Source: Marinobacterium profundum (GTDB taxonomy: Bacteria; Pseudomonadota; Gammaproteobacteria; Pseudomonadales; Balneatricaceae). From it: a stretch of 64,000 nt of DNA. Of this stretch, positions 1 through 9,263 are shown piece by piece (position 1 is the first letter of the stretch; each line of letters starts with the position of its first letter). Location of the stretch: positions 1 through 64,000 of the forward strand of contig NZ_BCNS01000175.1 in assembly GCF_001528745.1 (NCBI RefSeq), read 5' to 3'. The notes under the pieces are model-generated. The model saw only the letters and a program-made list of their open reading frames with translations. It ran no database searches and was not told the DNA's origin. Made by a program: the position numbers and the translations under genes.

Positions 1-118
1 ATACCCCAAAAGCAAGTACCCCCATTCTGACGCCTCCTCCCTAAATATTGGGAGCTACCTCAACAATGCCGTTGAAAGCGCAGCCCGCGTTCGATGTCCG
101 CCAAATAATTCATTATGC

Positions 119-285
119 CTAGGAGGCTGTCCGACAATACTCAACCTACTGCGAGCCACCTGAGTTTGGCTGTTTTTTGTGCTGTTTTGCGTTAAATAGA
201 ACCACTATTCGCCTTAAAACACCGCAAAAACCCGCTCAAATCAGTCGGCTCTCGCTACGGCCAGCATTCTCGGACAGCCTCCTAG
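119..285. repeat. Long imperfect palindrome with perfect 16-bp ends
   Basis: The ends are exact inverted repeats: CTAGGAGGCTGTCCGA at 119-134 and its reverse complement at 270-285. The two halves can be aligned without gaps nearly to the centre at roughly 70 percent complementarity, so the whole 167-bp element could fold as one long hairpin. It has no coding content. The structure suits a non-autonomous miniature inverted-repeat element or a dispersed palindromic repeat, though I saw no second copy and no clear target-site duplication in this window. Its right end runs up to the end of the leftward VanZ-like gene, so it might also act as that gene's transcription end. I see nothing else in bases 1-118. 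Confidence 0.75.
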
Positions 286-695
286 CCGCAACTTTTTTGC
301 GTGCGTGCGGACAGGTAACGGTAGAGAGCAACACCAAAAAGCGCACCAAGCAGGTCCAGCACCCAATCGGTCAGACTGCCGTAGCGCCCGGGAACCCCCA
401 ACTGGAACCACTCATCGTAAGCGCCGTACCCCGCTGTTATCAGTAATGTCGCCACTGCCCATCCCGCCGTTTTCGGCAGTGCATGACTAAAAAGCACAGC
501 CAATACCGCGAAAGCAGGGATATGCAGCAGGTTCTGCATGGTAGGCGTCAGAGTGAGGTAGACAAATTCCACAGCCCCTGGCGATTCTACCTTGCCCGGA
601 ATTGACGATACCCGATGCAGTAGCACCATATAGGCCAGTGCCGCGCCCAGGGCACCGATGGTATGTGCCAGCCGCTGACGCTGGCTGTTAGCCAT
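282..695 (-). CDS. VanZ-like membrane protein
   Basis: A protein of about 137 residues with four hydrophobic segments and the VanZ-family signature YDEWFQ followed by GRYGSLTDWVLDLLG, where a conserved acidic pair lies just before the last membrane segment. I chose the ATG at 695 (MANSQRQR), where the family homology begins; an open frame continues upstream to 878 but that extension is not hydrophobic and looks unrelated. Small VanZ-like proteins are common companions of XrtA exopolysaccharide loci, but their biochemical role there is unknown. It is transcribed away from the glycosyltransferase gene at 991. Function beyond inner-membrane location is not inferable. Confidence 0.75.
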   Translation of the reverse strand: MANSQRQRLAHTIGALGAALAYMVLLHRVSSIPGKVESPGAVEFVYLTLTPTMQNLLHIPAFAVLAVLFSHALPKTAGWAVATLLITAGYGAYDEWFQLGVPGRYGSLTDWVLDLLGALFGVALYRYLSARTQKSCG

Positions 696-990
696 CGATC
701 TTTTGACGTTGATTTCCACACAGATACTCCCTGATGTACGAGTTACCCGGACCCTGTCCAACCACGCCCAAGCATGGAGGACAATTGCATTTTTGCACAC
801 CGATAGCCCATGACCTAGACTGCCTGTGCGGCTCACTCCAAGCGTCGTCGGCGCAGGGTCTGCCAGCCTGACATTCACATAGCTCTCGAAACTAAACAGG
901 ATAATAATGTGGTACGGCCTCTTCGTAAGCTACACAAGCTGCAGCGCTATGGATTTTAGTCTCAGGCATCAGCCACAGGATTAAGCGTAC
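696..990. promoter_or_regulatory. Divergent intergenic region, promoters presumed
   Basis: This 295-base stretch separates the leftward VanZ-like gene from the rightward glycosyltransferase operon, so it should hold promoters for both. I found no well-matched sigma-70 or sigma-54 promoter. A TGGTACGG sequence near 911 resembles a sigma-54 -24 element, but its -12 partner is out of register. Confidence 0.3.
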
Positions 991-2202
991 ATGGAGCATA
1001 TTGTTTTTCTGGTCCACCGCATTCCTTATCCACCCAATAAAGGCGATAAGATCCGCTCCTATCACCTGCTAAAGGCGCTTGCCAGTCAGTACAAGGTGCA
1101 CCTTGGCTGTTTTGTCGATGACGCGCAGGACTGGCAGTACGCCGATAAACTCGTACCCTTTTGCGAATCGCTTAACTGCGTACCGCTAAAAAAGTCCTCA
1201 CGTTATCTCAAGGGGCTCAAGGCCTTGAGCAGCGGCAGGCCCATTACACTCCCCTACTATCAGACTTCACAGATGCAGCAGTGGGTCACGCAAACAATCG
1301 ATCAGCACGCCATCGAGCGCGCGCTTGTGTTCTCCTCATCGATGGCGCAGTACCTGGAAGGGGAACGTTTCTCCCACTTGAAACGAGTGATCGATTTTGT
1401 GGATGTGGATTCCGACAAATGGGCTCAGTACGCAGACAAAAAGCAGGGGCTCGCCCGTTGGGTTTACCAGCGCGAGCACCGCACACTGCGCCTTTATGAA
1501 AACCAGATTGCCGAAGTTTTTGACACCTGCGTGTTCGTCTCCAACGAAGAGGCACGCCTGTTCAGCAACCAGCTGCCAGCCTCGCTTGTATCCAAGGTGG
1601 TTCATCTGCTCAACGGCGTAGATACCCGTTACTTCAATCCAGCTGCAGGCTTTGAGGCCCCGGAAACTTGTTGCCAGACCCCCTATCTGGTGTTTACCGG
1701 GGCCATGGATTACTGGGCCAACGTCGACGCCACAGACTGGTTTTGTAAGCAGGTGTGGCCCAGATTGAAACAGCTGTACCCTGATTTGCACTTTTATATC
1801 GTCGGCGGCAACCCCACAGCAGCAACCTGTGCGCTCGAACGCTTGCCAGGCGTCCATGTCACCGGCCGCGTACTGGATGTACGGCCTTATTTGCATCACG
1901 CAGAACTGGTAGTAGCCCCGCTGCAGATCGCTCGAGGGATTCAGAACAAGGTGCTTGAAGCCATGGCTATGGGCAAACCGATCGTAGCCACCTCCATGGC
2001 CATGGAGGGAATTCATCACCACCCCGAACTCTGTCTTGAGATCGCCGATTCGCCTGACGACTTTATCAACGCCTGCAACCGCCTGTTGGAGCGCGAACAC
2101 CCCGCAAATACCACTGCCAACCGAGCTTGGGTAGTGAATCAATTCGGCTGGGATAAAACATTGGGCCCGCTATCCACCTTGCTAGAAGGCGCCACGACAT
2201 GA
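991..2202 (+). CDS. PEP-CTERM/XrtA-system glycosyltransferase, TIGR03087 type
   Basis: A GT-B fold (GT4-like) glycosyltransferase of 403 residues. The N-terminus (FLVHRIPYPPNKGDKIRSYH) is the hallmark of the TIGR03087 family, found almost only in exosortase A exopolysaccharide loci. The second domain begins near residue 225 with LVFTGAMDYWANVDA and contains the donor-binding segment around GIQNKVLEAMAMGKPIVAT. It should transfer a sugar from a nucleotide donor to a lipid-linked intermediate on the cytoplasmic face of the membrane. An AGGA sequence lies about 10 bases before the start. The stop codon overlaps the start of a relic of another glycosyltransferase (2199-2315). Confidence 0.9.
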   Translation: MEHIVFLVHRIPYPPNKGDKIRSYHLLKALASQYKVHLGCFVDDAQDWQYADKLVPFCESLNCVPLKKSSRYLKGLKALSSGRPITLPYYQTSQMQQWVTQTIDQHAIERALVFSSSMAQYLEGERFSHLKRVIDFVDVDSDKWAQYADKKQGLARWVYQREHRTLRLYENQIAEVFDTCVFVSNEEARLFSNQLPASLVSKVVHLLNGVDTRYFNPAAGFEAPETCCQTPYLVFTGAMDYWANVDATDWFCKQVWPRLKQLYPDLHFYIVGGNPTAATCALERLPGVHVTGRVLDVRPYLHHAELVVAPLQIARGIQNKVLEAMAMGKPIVATSMAMEGIHHHPELCLEIADSPDDFINACNRLLEREHPANTTANRAWVVNQFGWDKTLGPLSTLLEGATT

Positions 2203-2315
2203 GCACCCAGCGCCATATCGCCCATGTGGTATATCGCTTCGGCACCGGCGGCCTTGATGCCATGGTGGCAAGTTATCGAAACCCTTACCACGCTTCGAAC
2301 GTAGCCTCGGGATAG
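2199..2315 (+). pseudogene. Relic of a TIGR03088-type glycosyltransferase N-terminus
   Basis: A 39-codon frame starts with ATG overlapping the previous stop as ATGA. It reads RHIAHVVYRFGTGGLDAMV, which matches the start of the TIGR03088 glycosyltransferase encoded at 6715 (HICHIVFRFDIGGLENGIV). After about codon 23 the similarity breaks, with weak traces in the other frames (VIETL, then PRFERS), and a stop follows. The remaining 340 or so codons of a normal gene are missing; the amidotransferase gene begins 11 bases later and its ribosome site (AGGAAGA, 2314-2320) overlaps the relic's stop. In related loci this slot, between TIGR03087 and the amidotransferase, is as I recall where TIGR03088 normally sits, so the relic looks like a deleted ancestral copy. 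Confidence 0.7.
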
Positions 2316-2326
2316 GAAGACCCTTT

Positions 2327-4240
2327 ATGTGCGGAATCGCTGGACTGCTTAACCTAGATCTTCAACCGGTCGATGCCGGACAGCTTCAACAAATGAACGA
2401 CATCCAGACTCACCGCGGGCCGGACGCCGGCGACACCTACATTGCCGGACCTCTGGGGTTGGCCCACAGGCGTCTGTCCATCATCGACATCGCCAGCGGC
2501 CAGCAGCCGCTGGTCAACGCCGAGGACAACGCGGTCATCGTTTTCAACGGCGAGATCTACAACTTTGCATCCCTGCGAGAAGAACTCATAGGTCTCGGCG
2601 CTGGATTTCGCACCCATTCGGACACCGAGGTAATCCTGCAGGCCTGGAAGGCTTGGGGCAAGGCCTGCGTCAATAGACTGCGCGGCATGTTCGCCTTTGC
2701 CATCTGGGACAAGGACAGCGAGCAACTCTTCATCGCCCGCGACCGCCTGGGGATCAAACCGCTCTACTACAGTCTGATTAATGGCCGCCAGCTGGCCTTT
2801 GCCTCCGAGCTCAAGGCACTGCAGTGCCTTCCACAGCTCGACCACCAGCTCGACGCCCGCGCTATTGCCGACTACTTCACTTTTGGCTACATACCCGACC
2901 CCAAATCGATATTTTCCGGTGTCCATAAACTGCCACCGGGCCATACCCTGCTGCTGAAACGGGGCCAGACTCAACCCACTATCGAGCAGTACTGGGACGC
3001 CAGCTTCGCTGACCCCTTGCAGGTGCGTGACCAAAAGCAACTTGATGAGGAGCTGATCGAACGGCTGCGCGAGGCGGTGGGAATACGCCTTGTTTCCGAA
3101 GTACCGATCGGCGCCTTCCTCTCTGGCGGGGTCGACTCCAGCGCCGTGGTTGCCCTGATGGCCGGACTAATGGAGCAGCCGGTTAACACCTGCTCCATCG
3201 GTTTCGACGTGCCCAGCTTCAATGAAACTGAGTTCGCGCGCCAGGTGGCCGAGCGCTACCAGACCAATCACCAGGAGCACCAGGTGGCGGTGGACGATTT
3301 CGGTTTGCTCGACACCCTGTCAGGCCTCTATGACGAACCCTACGCCGACAGCTCTGCGATCCCGACCTACCGCGTCTGTGAACAGGCTAAAAAGCGGGTT
3401 ACCGTCTGCCTGTCCGGCGACGGCGGCGATGAGCTGTTCGCGGGCTACCGCCGTTACCGCTGGCATATGCTTGAAGAACGGATACGCGGACTGGTCCCGT
3501 CGGCGATTCGCAAGCCGGTATTTGGCCTGCTGGGCAACTACTACCCTAAACTGGATCGGGCGCCGAAGTATCTGCGTGCCAAATCGACTTTCCAGGCACT
3601 GCAGCGCGAGGCACTGGCCGCCTACCTACATACCGTATCCTTCACGCCCGAGTTGATATTCAAGCAGCTGTTCACGCCCGAATTTAACAAACGCCTGAAC
3701 GGCTACCGCCCGCTGGAAGTGTTCGAAGGTCACAAACAGCAGTTTGATGGCGACGACCCACTGTCTCTGATCCAGTATCTGGATATGAAGACCTACCTGC
3801 CCGGTGACATCCTCACTAAGGTGGATCGTGCAAGTATGGCCCACAGCCTGGAAGTTCGGGTGCCACTCCTCGACCACGAGTTTTTGGGCTGGGCCAACCG
3901 CATTCCCGCAAACCTGAAACTACAGCGCCGTGAAGGCAAGTACATTTTCAAGCGCGCGCTGGAGCCTCACCTACCTAGCAATGTGCTCTACCGACCCAAA
4001 ATGGGATTTGGCGTGCCCGTCGCCCGCTGGATGCGTGGCCCCCTGGCCGACACCCTGCGTCAACGCATCCTTCGCGGGCATCTGCAAACCCTGGGAATTT
4101 TCAATCAAAAGACGCTGAACCGCCTAGCCGACGAACACATTCGCGGGACGAGCGACCACAGCGTTACGCTTTGGGCGCTGCTGATGTTCGAGGCCAGTAT
4201 CAGGCGCTCAATGGCCGGTGATCAGGCAGCCGCTGCATGA
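2327..4240 (+). CDS. Glutamine-dependent amidotransferase 1, exosortase A-associated (asparagine-synthetase-like)
   Basis: A 637-residue class II glutamine amidotransferase fused to an asparagine-synthetase domain. Cys2 of the mature MCGIAG start is the glutaminase nucleophile, with NGEIYN near residues 74-79. The synthetase PP-loop SGGVDSS lies at 266-272, and SGDGGDELFAGYRRY follows near 390. This corresponds to TIGR03108, found in XrtA loci. By family chemistry it would adenylate a carboxylate and aminate it with ammonia from glutamine; the substrate in this locus is unknown, possibly a sugar acid or amino-acid-like decoration. It shares an ATGA overlap with the next glycosyltransferase, indicating translational coupling. 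A second asparagine-synthetase-like protein is at 35731-37479. Confidence 0.92.
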   Translation: MCGIAGLLNLDLQPVDAGQLQQMNDIQTHRGPDAGDTYIAGPLGLAHRRLSIIDIASGQQPLVNAEDNAVIVFNGEIYNFASLREELIGLGAGFRTHSDTEVILQAWKAWGKACVNRLRGMFAFAIWDKDSEQLFIARDRLGIKPLYYSLINGRQLAFASELKALQCLPQLDHQLDARAIADYFTFGYIPDPKSIFSGVHKLPPGHTLLLKRGQTQPTIEQYWDASFADPLQVRDQKQLDEELIERLREAVGIRLVSEVPIGAFLSGGVDSSAVVALMAGLMEQPVNTCSIGFDVPSFNETEFARQVAERYQTNHQEHQVAVDDFGLLDTLSGLYDEPYADSSAIPTYRVCEQAKKRVTVCLSGDGGDELFAGYRRYRWHMLEERIRGLVPSAIRKPVFGLLGNYYPKLDRAPKYLRAKSTFQALQREALAAYLHTVSFTPELIFKQLFTPEFNKRLNGYRPLEVFEGHKQQFDGDDPLSLIQYLDMKTYLPGDILTKVDRASMAHSLEVRVPLLDHEFLGWANRIPANLKLQRREGKYIFKRALEPHLPSNVLYRPKMGFGVPVARWMRGPLADTLRQRILRGHLQTLGIFNQKTLNRLADEHIRGTSDHSVTLWALLMFEASIRRSMAGDQAAAA

Positions 4241-5460
4241 AGATACTGCACATTTTTGACCATTCCATCCCCTTGCACAGCGGCTATACGTTTAGAAGTC
4301 GCGCAATCTTGGAAAACCAGCGCGCTCAGGGACTGCAAACCTGCCATCTGACCAGCCCAAAACAGGGGCGCACCGACAAGTCAAAAGAGCAGGTGGAAGG
4401 TCTGGACTTTTACCGCTGTGAAGGCGTACCCGGTTGGATACAGGCTATACCCTTTGCCAATCAATTAGCCATCATTCCGCTCTTGAGCCGCAGAATCGCA
4501 GAGGTTATCGCTCAAGAACGGCCGGATATCATCCACGCTCACTCGCCCGCCCTCAACGGGGTTGCTGCTCTGCACGCCGCGCGCAAAGCCAGCCTGCCAC
4601 TGGTGTACGAGGTACGGGCATTTTGGGAAGACGCCGCCGTCAATCTCGGCACCAGTTCCGAAGGCGGAATGCGCTACCGTCTCACCCGCGCTCTTGAAAC
4701 CCATGTACTCAAACGGGCCGACGCAGTGACCTGTATCTGCCACGGCCTGCGGCAAGATATTATTGCCAGGGGGGTACCAGCACAACGTATCACGACCATT
4801 CCCAACGCAGTCGATCTGGAGCAGTTTCCACTGCTGATCGGGAAATCTGCGGACATTCTTCAGCTGCATAGCCTGAGTGACCAGCCTGTAATCGGCTTTA
4901 TCGGCTCATTCTACGAATATGAAGGCCTGGATATATTGATTCAAGCAGTCGCAAAACTACGCGCCACCCTACCACACCTGCGGGTACTTCTGGTAGGTGG
5001 AGGCCCCCAGGAAAACGCTCTCAAACAGCTGGCCTGCGACCTCGATGTCAAGGATCAAATCATATTCACAGGACGAGTGCCCCATCAGGATGTCCCCCGC
5101 TATTACAGTGTGCTCGATGCGCTGGTCTATCCTCGTAAATCCATGCGCCTGACCGAACTGGTGACTCCACTCAAACCCATGGAGGCCATGGCACAGGGCA
5201 AGCCGGTACTGGCGTCCGACGTAGGCGGGCACAAGGAACTGATAACCCACGGGGAGAACGGCTACCTTTTCGCCGCAAACAATCCGGCTGCCTTGGCAAG
5301 CGCCCTCGAATCGATGTTTCTGCATACTACCTCCGACGAAAGTCTAGTGGCTCGAGGGCGTGAGTTTGTCGAACAGGAGCGAAACTGGGTCGCAAGTGTA
5401 GGTCGATACCACCCCATTTACGCGGCTATCGCGGGAGCTTGCACAACTGATGGCGTTTAA
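4237..5460 (+). CDS. PEP-CTERM/exosortase A-associated glycosyltransferase, TIGR04063 type
   Basis: A GT4-like glycosyltransferase of 407 residues whose N-terminus (MKILHIFDHSIPLHSGYTFR) is typical of the TIGR04063 (Daro_2409) family tied to exosortase A loci. The C-terminal Rossmann domain carries IGFIGSFYEYEGLDIL and the donor-site block LTELVTPLKPMEAMAQGKPV. Its start overlaps the amidotransferase stop by four bases and its end overlaps the next glycosyltransferase by 11 bases, so this is a tightly coupled operon. Predicted to add one residue of the exopolysaccharide repeat unit; the sugar is not inferable. Confidence 0.9.
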   Translation: MKILHIFDHSIPLHSGYTFRSRAILENQRAQGLQTCHLTSPKQGRTDKSKEQVEGLDFYRCEGVPGWIQAIPFANQLAIIPLLSRRIAEVIAQERPDIIHAHSPALNGVAALHAARKASLPLVYEVRAFWEDAAVNLGTSSEGGMRYRLTRALETHVLKRADAVTCICHGLRQDIIARGVPAQRITTIPNAVDLEQFPLLIGKSADILQLHSLSDQPVIGFIGSFYEYEGLDILIQAVAKLRATLPHLRVLLVGGGPQENALKQLACDLDVKDQIIFTGRVPHQDVPRYYSVLDALVYPRKSMRLTELVTPLKPMEAMAQGKPVLASDVGGHKELITHGENGYLFAANNPAALASALESMFLHTTSDESLVARGREFVEQERNWVASVGRYHPIYAAIAGACTTDGV

Positions 5461-6553
5461 TGCCCTGCGAATCTGTGTAATTGGCCCGGTCCCTCCGCCC
5501 GCCGGAGGAATGGCAAGCCAGACAGCAGAACTCTGCCACCTGCTTGAACAGGAGGGAGCCCAGGTCGCACTGGTCGCCGTTAACGCGCCCTACCGCCCGG
5601 CCTGGATAGGACGCTGGCGAGGACTGCGGGCGCTGTTTCGCCTACTGCCCTACCTTCGAGCGCTTTGGTGCAGGCTCGGGCGCGCCGACGTGGTACACCT
5701 AATGGCCAACTCGGGCTGGTCCTGGTATCTGTTCGCAACTCCCGCGATCTGGATCGCATATCTGAGAGGAACGCCAATCATCGTCAACTACCGTGGTGGT
5801 AATGCTGCGGCTTTCTTCAAGCGCGACTGGCGCTGGATCCGACCAACGCTGCGTCGGGCCAGCGCCTGCGTGGTGCCCTCTGGTTTTCTTGCCGAAGTAT
5901 TCGCCGGGCACCAGCTATCGACACGCATCATCCCCAATACACTGGACCCGTCCCGTTTTTTCCCAGCCAACCCGGCAAAGCCCAGGGCCTCACCCACCTC
6001 AGCCGGGCCTATTCTGCTCATTACCCGGAACCTCGAATTGATCTATGGCATCGATTTGGCCTTGCAGGCACTCCCTGCTGTGCAAGCGCGCTTTCCAGGG
6101 GTTAGGCTAGTAATCGCTGGCTCAGGCCCTGAGCGGGCTTCACTCAAGCGCCAGGCGGAGGACTTGGGGGTGGCTGATCGAGTGGAGTTCCGCGGTCGAC
6201 TGGCGCGTCAGGAGGTGGCCGAGCTGTACCGCCAAGCCGATCTTCTGCTCAACCCGAGCAGGGTAGATAACTCGCCCAACTCCATTATCGAAGCACTTGG
6301 TAGCGCTCTGCCAGTAGTATCCACCCGTGCCGGCGGTATCCCAAAGCTGGTCACTGACGGGGAAACGGCGCTATTGGTCGATCTGGAAGACAGCAGTGCG
6401 CTGGCCGCCGCCACCCTTCGTGTACTCGAAGATGATGATCTGCGAAACCGATTGAAATCCACCGGGCTGAGTTTTAGCCGACGGTTTCATTGGGATTCCG
6501 TGAAAAAGGACCTGTTGCACAGCTACCAGCAAGCCATTGAAACGAAAAAATGA
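5450..6553 (+). CDS. GT4-family glycosyltransferase
   Basis: A 367-residue retaining glycosyltransferase with the glycine-rich N-terminal loop GPVPPPAGGMASQ, a hydrophobic stretch around residues 60-110 that may touch the membrane, and the C-terminal donor site LLNPSRVDNSPNSIIEALG followed by GSALPVVSTRAGG. The ATG at 5450 lies 11 bases inside the preceding gene. It lacks the signatures of the XrtA-specific glycosyltransferase families and is therefore probably a locus-specific enzyme that sets the local repeat-unit structure. A 161-base gap follows before the next gene, in which I see no clear terminator. Confidence 0.85.
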   Translation: MAFNALRICVIGPVPPPAGGMASQTAELCHLLEQEGAQVALVAVNAPYRPAWIGRWRGLRALFRLLPYLRALWCRLGRADVVHLMANSGWSWYLFATPAIWIAYLRGTPIIVNYRGGNAAAFFKRDWRWIRPTLRRASACVVPSGFLAEVFAGHQLSTRIIPNTLDPSRFFPANPAKPRASPTSAGPILLITRNLELIYGIDLALQALPAVQARFPGVRLVIAGSGPERASLKRQAEDLGVADRVEFRGRLARQEVAELYRQADLLLNPSRVDNSPNSIIEALGSALPVVSTRAGGIPKLVTDGETALLVDLEDSSALAAATLRVLEDDDLRNRLKSTGLSFSRRFHWDSVKKDLLHSYQQAIETKK

Positions 6554-6714
6554 ACACTTTTGACAGTAACCCGACAGATTAATAGTAGCGTGTGTAGATG
6601 AGAGGCCGTCGGATGCTTAAACTTTGACCGGTTTGGCTATGAAAAGTCAGCATTCAGACTAACCTCTAGATACTGAGAATCCTTTTTAGCTTAAAGGAGC
6701 GAAGGGACCCATTG

Positions 6715-7869
6715 ATGCATATCTGCCATATCGTATTCCGGTTTGACATCGGTGGCTTGGAAAACGGCATCGTTAATGTTCTCAACTGCCTTCCCAGTCC
6801 TGGGTATCGTCACTCCATCCTCTGCCTGTCGGGTTACAATCCCGAGTTCTTCGGCAGGATTCAGGCCGATGGCGTTTCCATCCACACGCTGAACAAAGCG
6901 CCCGGTAAGGATATCGGCTACCTGAAGCGACTTTACAGCCTGCTTCGAGAGCTTCGCCCCGACATCGTCCATACCCGGAACCTGAATACCCTCGAGTGCC
7001 AGGCAATCGCCTGGCTGGCCCGCGTGCCCGTTCGGATACACGGTGAACACGGCTGGGATTCTGAGGAAGCCAAGATCCGCAGAAAGCCAGCGTTAATCCG
7101 CAAACTGTTCAGCCCTCTCATCAGCCGCTATGTCGCCCTTTCCGCTGAAACCGAACGCTATCTCACAGGCCGGGTAGGTATCTCCTCCAAGCGCATCGAA
7201 CGTATCTGCAACGGTGTCGATATCAGCCGATTTCAACCCAGGTCCCCTGCCGCACAAGTCCCATTGACTGAGTTTGTATGGGTCATCGGCTCAATTGGAC
7301 GCCTGGCGAAGGTCAAGAATCACTCGCTGCTGATTCGAGCCTTTGAACGGTTGCTCGACAAGGCAGGTAATCGCAGGGATCTGTTACGTCTCACCATCGT
7401 TGGTGATGGCCCCTGTCGCCAGCAACTCGCCGCGCTGGTCAAATCCCTCGACATTGAGGATCAGGTTTCCCTTCCCGGTGCCAGCGATAATATTCCAGAA
7501 GTCATGTCCGGCCTATCACTCTACGTACAACCCTCCTTCGCCGAAGGGATATCAAACACCATTCTAGAGTCCATGGCTGCGGGCCTTCCGGTCATCACCA
7601 CCGATGTCGGCGGCGCGAGAGAGTTGGTACAACCCGGTTTCAATGGCGAGATCACCGCAAACGATAACGTCGAAGAACTTACCGAGGCACTTTGGCTGTA
7701 TATCAAGGACCCGCAGCGACTGCGCACGCAGGGTGCTAACAGCCGCATTCGAGCCGAGCAGCATTTCAGCCTTACAACCATGGCCGAACGCTATCACCTG
7801 CTTTACCAGGGACAGTCCGCAGCGCTAAACAGGAACAGAAACCATCATCAGAACCTTAGGCGCACCTGA
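6715..7869 (+). CDS. PEP-CTERM/XrtA-system glycosyltransferase, TIGR03088 type
   Basis: A 384-residue GT4-like glycosyltransferase. The start ICHIVFRFDIGGLENGIVN and the segment VHTRNLNTLECQ are characteristic of TIGR03088. The C-terminal domain has GSIGRLAKVKNHSLLIRAF and the donor-site motif FAEGISNTILESMAAGLPV. I chose ATG 6715 over the in-frame TTG at 6712 because GAAGGGA (6701-6707) is seven bases upstream and because family members start at this point. The relic at 2199-2315 resembles the first 25 codons of this gene, so this intact gene may be a relocated or replacement copy. It heads a sub-operon with the ligase, deacetylase-like and ATP-grasp genes. Confidence 0.88.
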   Translation: MHICHIVFRFDIGGLENGIVNVLNCLPSPGYRHSILCLSGYNPEFFGRIQADGVSIHTLNKAPGKDIGYLKRLYSLLRELRPDIVHTRNLNTLECQAIAWLARVPVRIHGEHGWDSEEAKIRRKPALIRKLFSPLISRYVALSAETERYLTGRVGISSKRIERICNGVDISRFQPRSPAAQVPLTEFVWVIGSIGRLAKVKNHSLLIRAFERLLDKAGNRRDLLRLTIVGDGPCRQQLAALVKSLDIEDQVSLPGASDNIPEVMSGLSLYVQPSFAEGISNTILESMAAGLPVITTDVGGARELVQPGFNGEITANDNVEELTEALWLYIKDPQRLRTQGANSRIRAEQHFSLTTMAERYHLLYQGQSAALNRNRNHHQNLRRT

Positions 7870-7872
7870 GTC

Positions 7873-9261
7873 ATGACGCGAACCCTATACACCCGACTGG
7901 TCGCCGATTGCCTGTTCCCCCTGCATGAAAGGCTGAAGGGCCACGGAAGTGTGGGGCTAAGAAAGGCTCTGGAACAAAGCCAGTGGCTTACCCGGGATGT
8001 GCTGCAGACCCGTTGTCACACGCGGCTACAGCACTTCCTGACCGACGTGAATGCCAGTAATCCTTATTATGCCGAGCAATTCAGAGCCTGCGGACTCTCG
8101 CCTTCCAGCTTTGGCGACCCTCAGGTTCTCCTGCGTCTCCCTTGCCTGACCAAAGAGCTGATTCGTGCAAATCGAGACCGCCTGCTCTCCCATTCCAATC
8201 AGCCTGCGAGGTTTATGAAAACCTCCGGGTCCAGCGGCCACCCGCTGGAGTTTGCCGTCGGCAAGGAGCGGCTCAGCCACGATATCGCCGCCAAATGGCG
8301 AGCAACCCGCTGGTGGGGCGTGGATATCGGAGACCCCGAAGCCGTTGTCTGGGGCTCGGACATCGAGCTCGGTGCTCAGGGCCTGGCCAGGCAGACGCGA
8401 GACAGCCTGATACGATCCCGCCTCTTCCCCGCTAAAAACCTCAGGGGCGATGCGCTGCTGAGCCTATTTGACCGCCTCCAGAACTACAACCCCGCCATGA
8501 TCTACGGTTACCCTTCGATTCTATCTCTACTGGCCGAGGCCGCCCTGCAGCAGGGACGTCGCTATGACGCAGGCTCTCTCAAAGTTATATTTTGCACGGC
8601 GGAAAAACTCTACGACCATCAGCGGCAGGTGATAGAGCAGGTATTTAAAGCCCCCGTAGCGAATGGCTATGGCAGTCGCGACGCGGGCTTTATCGCCCAT
8701 GAATGCCCCGCAGGGCGGCTGCACCTCAGCGCCGAGGACATCATCGTCGAGATCCTTGACGACCAGCAGAACCCCGTTCCCGCCGGCACATCGGGTGAGA
8801 TTGTCGTCACGCATATGTCGACTCTAGCCTTCCCGATGATCCGTTACCGTACTGGCGATATCGGACGTATTTCCACTGAACCCTGCACCTGTGGACGCCA
8901 GCTGCCCATCCTGATGGACGTGATCGGTCGTGCAAATGACCTGCTCCGCGCCACGGACGGCTCTGCAATTCACGGCGCCTTTATCGGTAACATTGTCCGG
9001 GAAGACGAGGCTGTCGTTCAATTTCAATTCATCCAGCACAGCCCCAGACAGTTCGAACTCAAGCTGGTGTGTCGCGACGGCGCGCAGCCCGAACTGTCTG
9101 ACCTGCGGGCAAAACTTCTTGATGTAGTCGGTGACGATGCCGAAATCGCAATTCAGCACACTGCAACCATCCCCGTGGAACAAAATGGCAAGTTCAAGTA
9201 CATTGTAAATCGGTGCACCGCCCCCCCGTTTCTCGCCGGCGCAACCGAACAGAGTCCCTGA
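7873..9261 (+). CDS. PaaK/CapK-like adenylate-forming ligase
   Basis: A 462-residue protein of the phenylacetate-CoA ligase / CapK group. It has the P-loop-like SGSSGHP near residue 117, the adenylation motif YGSRDAGFIAHEC near 265, and the hinge region TGDIGRI near 325; a cysteine pair (CTCG) lies just after that hinge. Such enzymes activate a carboxylate as an acyl-AMP; CapK-like members occur in many capsule and exopolysaccharide loci, where the acceptor is usually unknown. It starts three bases after the TIGR03088 gene and is followed after two bases by a deacetylase-like gene. The pairing with an ATP-grasp gene suggests an acyl or amino-acid modification of the polymer, which is inference. 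Confidence 0.85.
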   Translation: MTRTLYTRLVADCLFPLHERLKGHGSVGLRKALEQSQWLTRDVLQTRCHTRLQHFLTDVNASNPYYAEQFRACGLSPSSFGDPQVLLRLPCLTKELIRANRDRLLSHSNQPARFMKTSGSSGHPLEFAVGKERLSHDIAAKWRATRWWGVDIGDPEAVVWGSDIELGAQGLARQTRDSLIRSRLFPAKNLRGDALLSLFDRLQNYNPAMIYGYPSILSLLAEAALQQGRRYDAGSLKVIFCTAEKLYDHQRQVIEQVFKAPVANGYGSRDAGFIAHECPAGRLHLSAEDIIVEILDDQQNPVPAGTSGEIVVTHMSTLAFPMIRYRTGDIGRISTEPCTCGRQLPILMDVIGRANDLLRATDGSAIHGAFIGNIVREDEAVVQFQFIQHSPRQFELKLVCRDGAQPELSDLRAKLLDVVGDDAEIAIQHTATIPVEQNGKFKYIVNRCTAPPFLAGATEQSP

Positions 9262-9263
9262 CC

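Noticed and set aside
1336-2142. A 268-codon open frame on the minus strand inside the first glycosyltransferase gene
   Set aside because: It lies wholly antisense to a well-supported gene, has no family motifs and no ribosome site; it is a by-product of codon bias.
2354-3040. A 228-codon antisense frame inside the amidotransferase gene
   Set aside because: Its reading is the mirror of a conserved catalytic domain and it lacks recognisable features.
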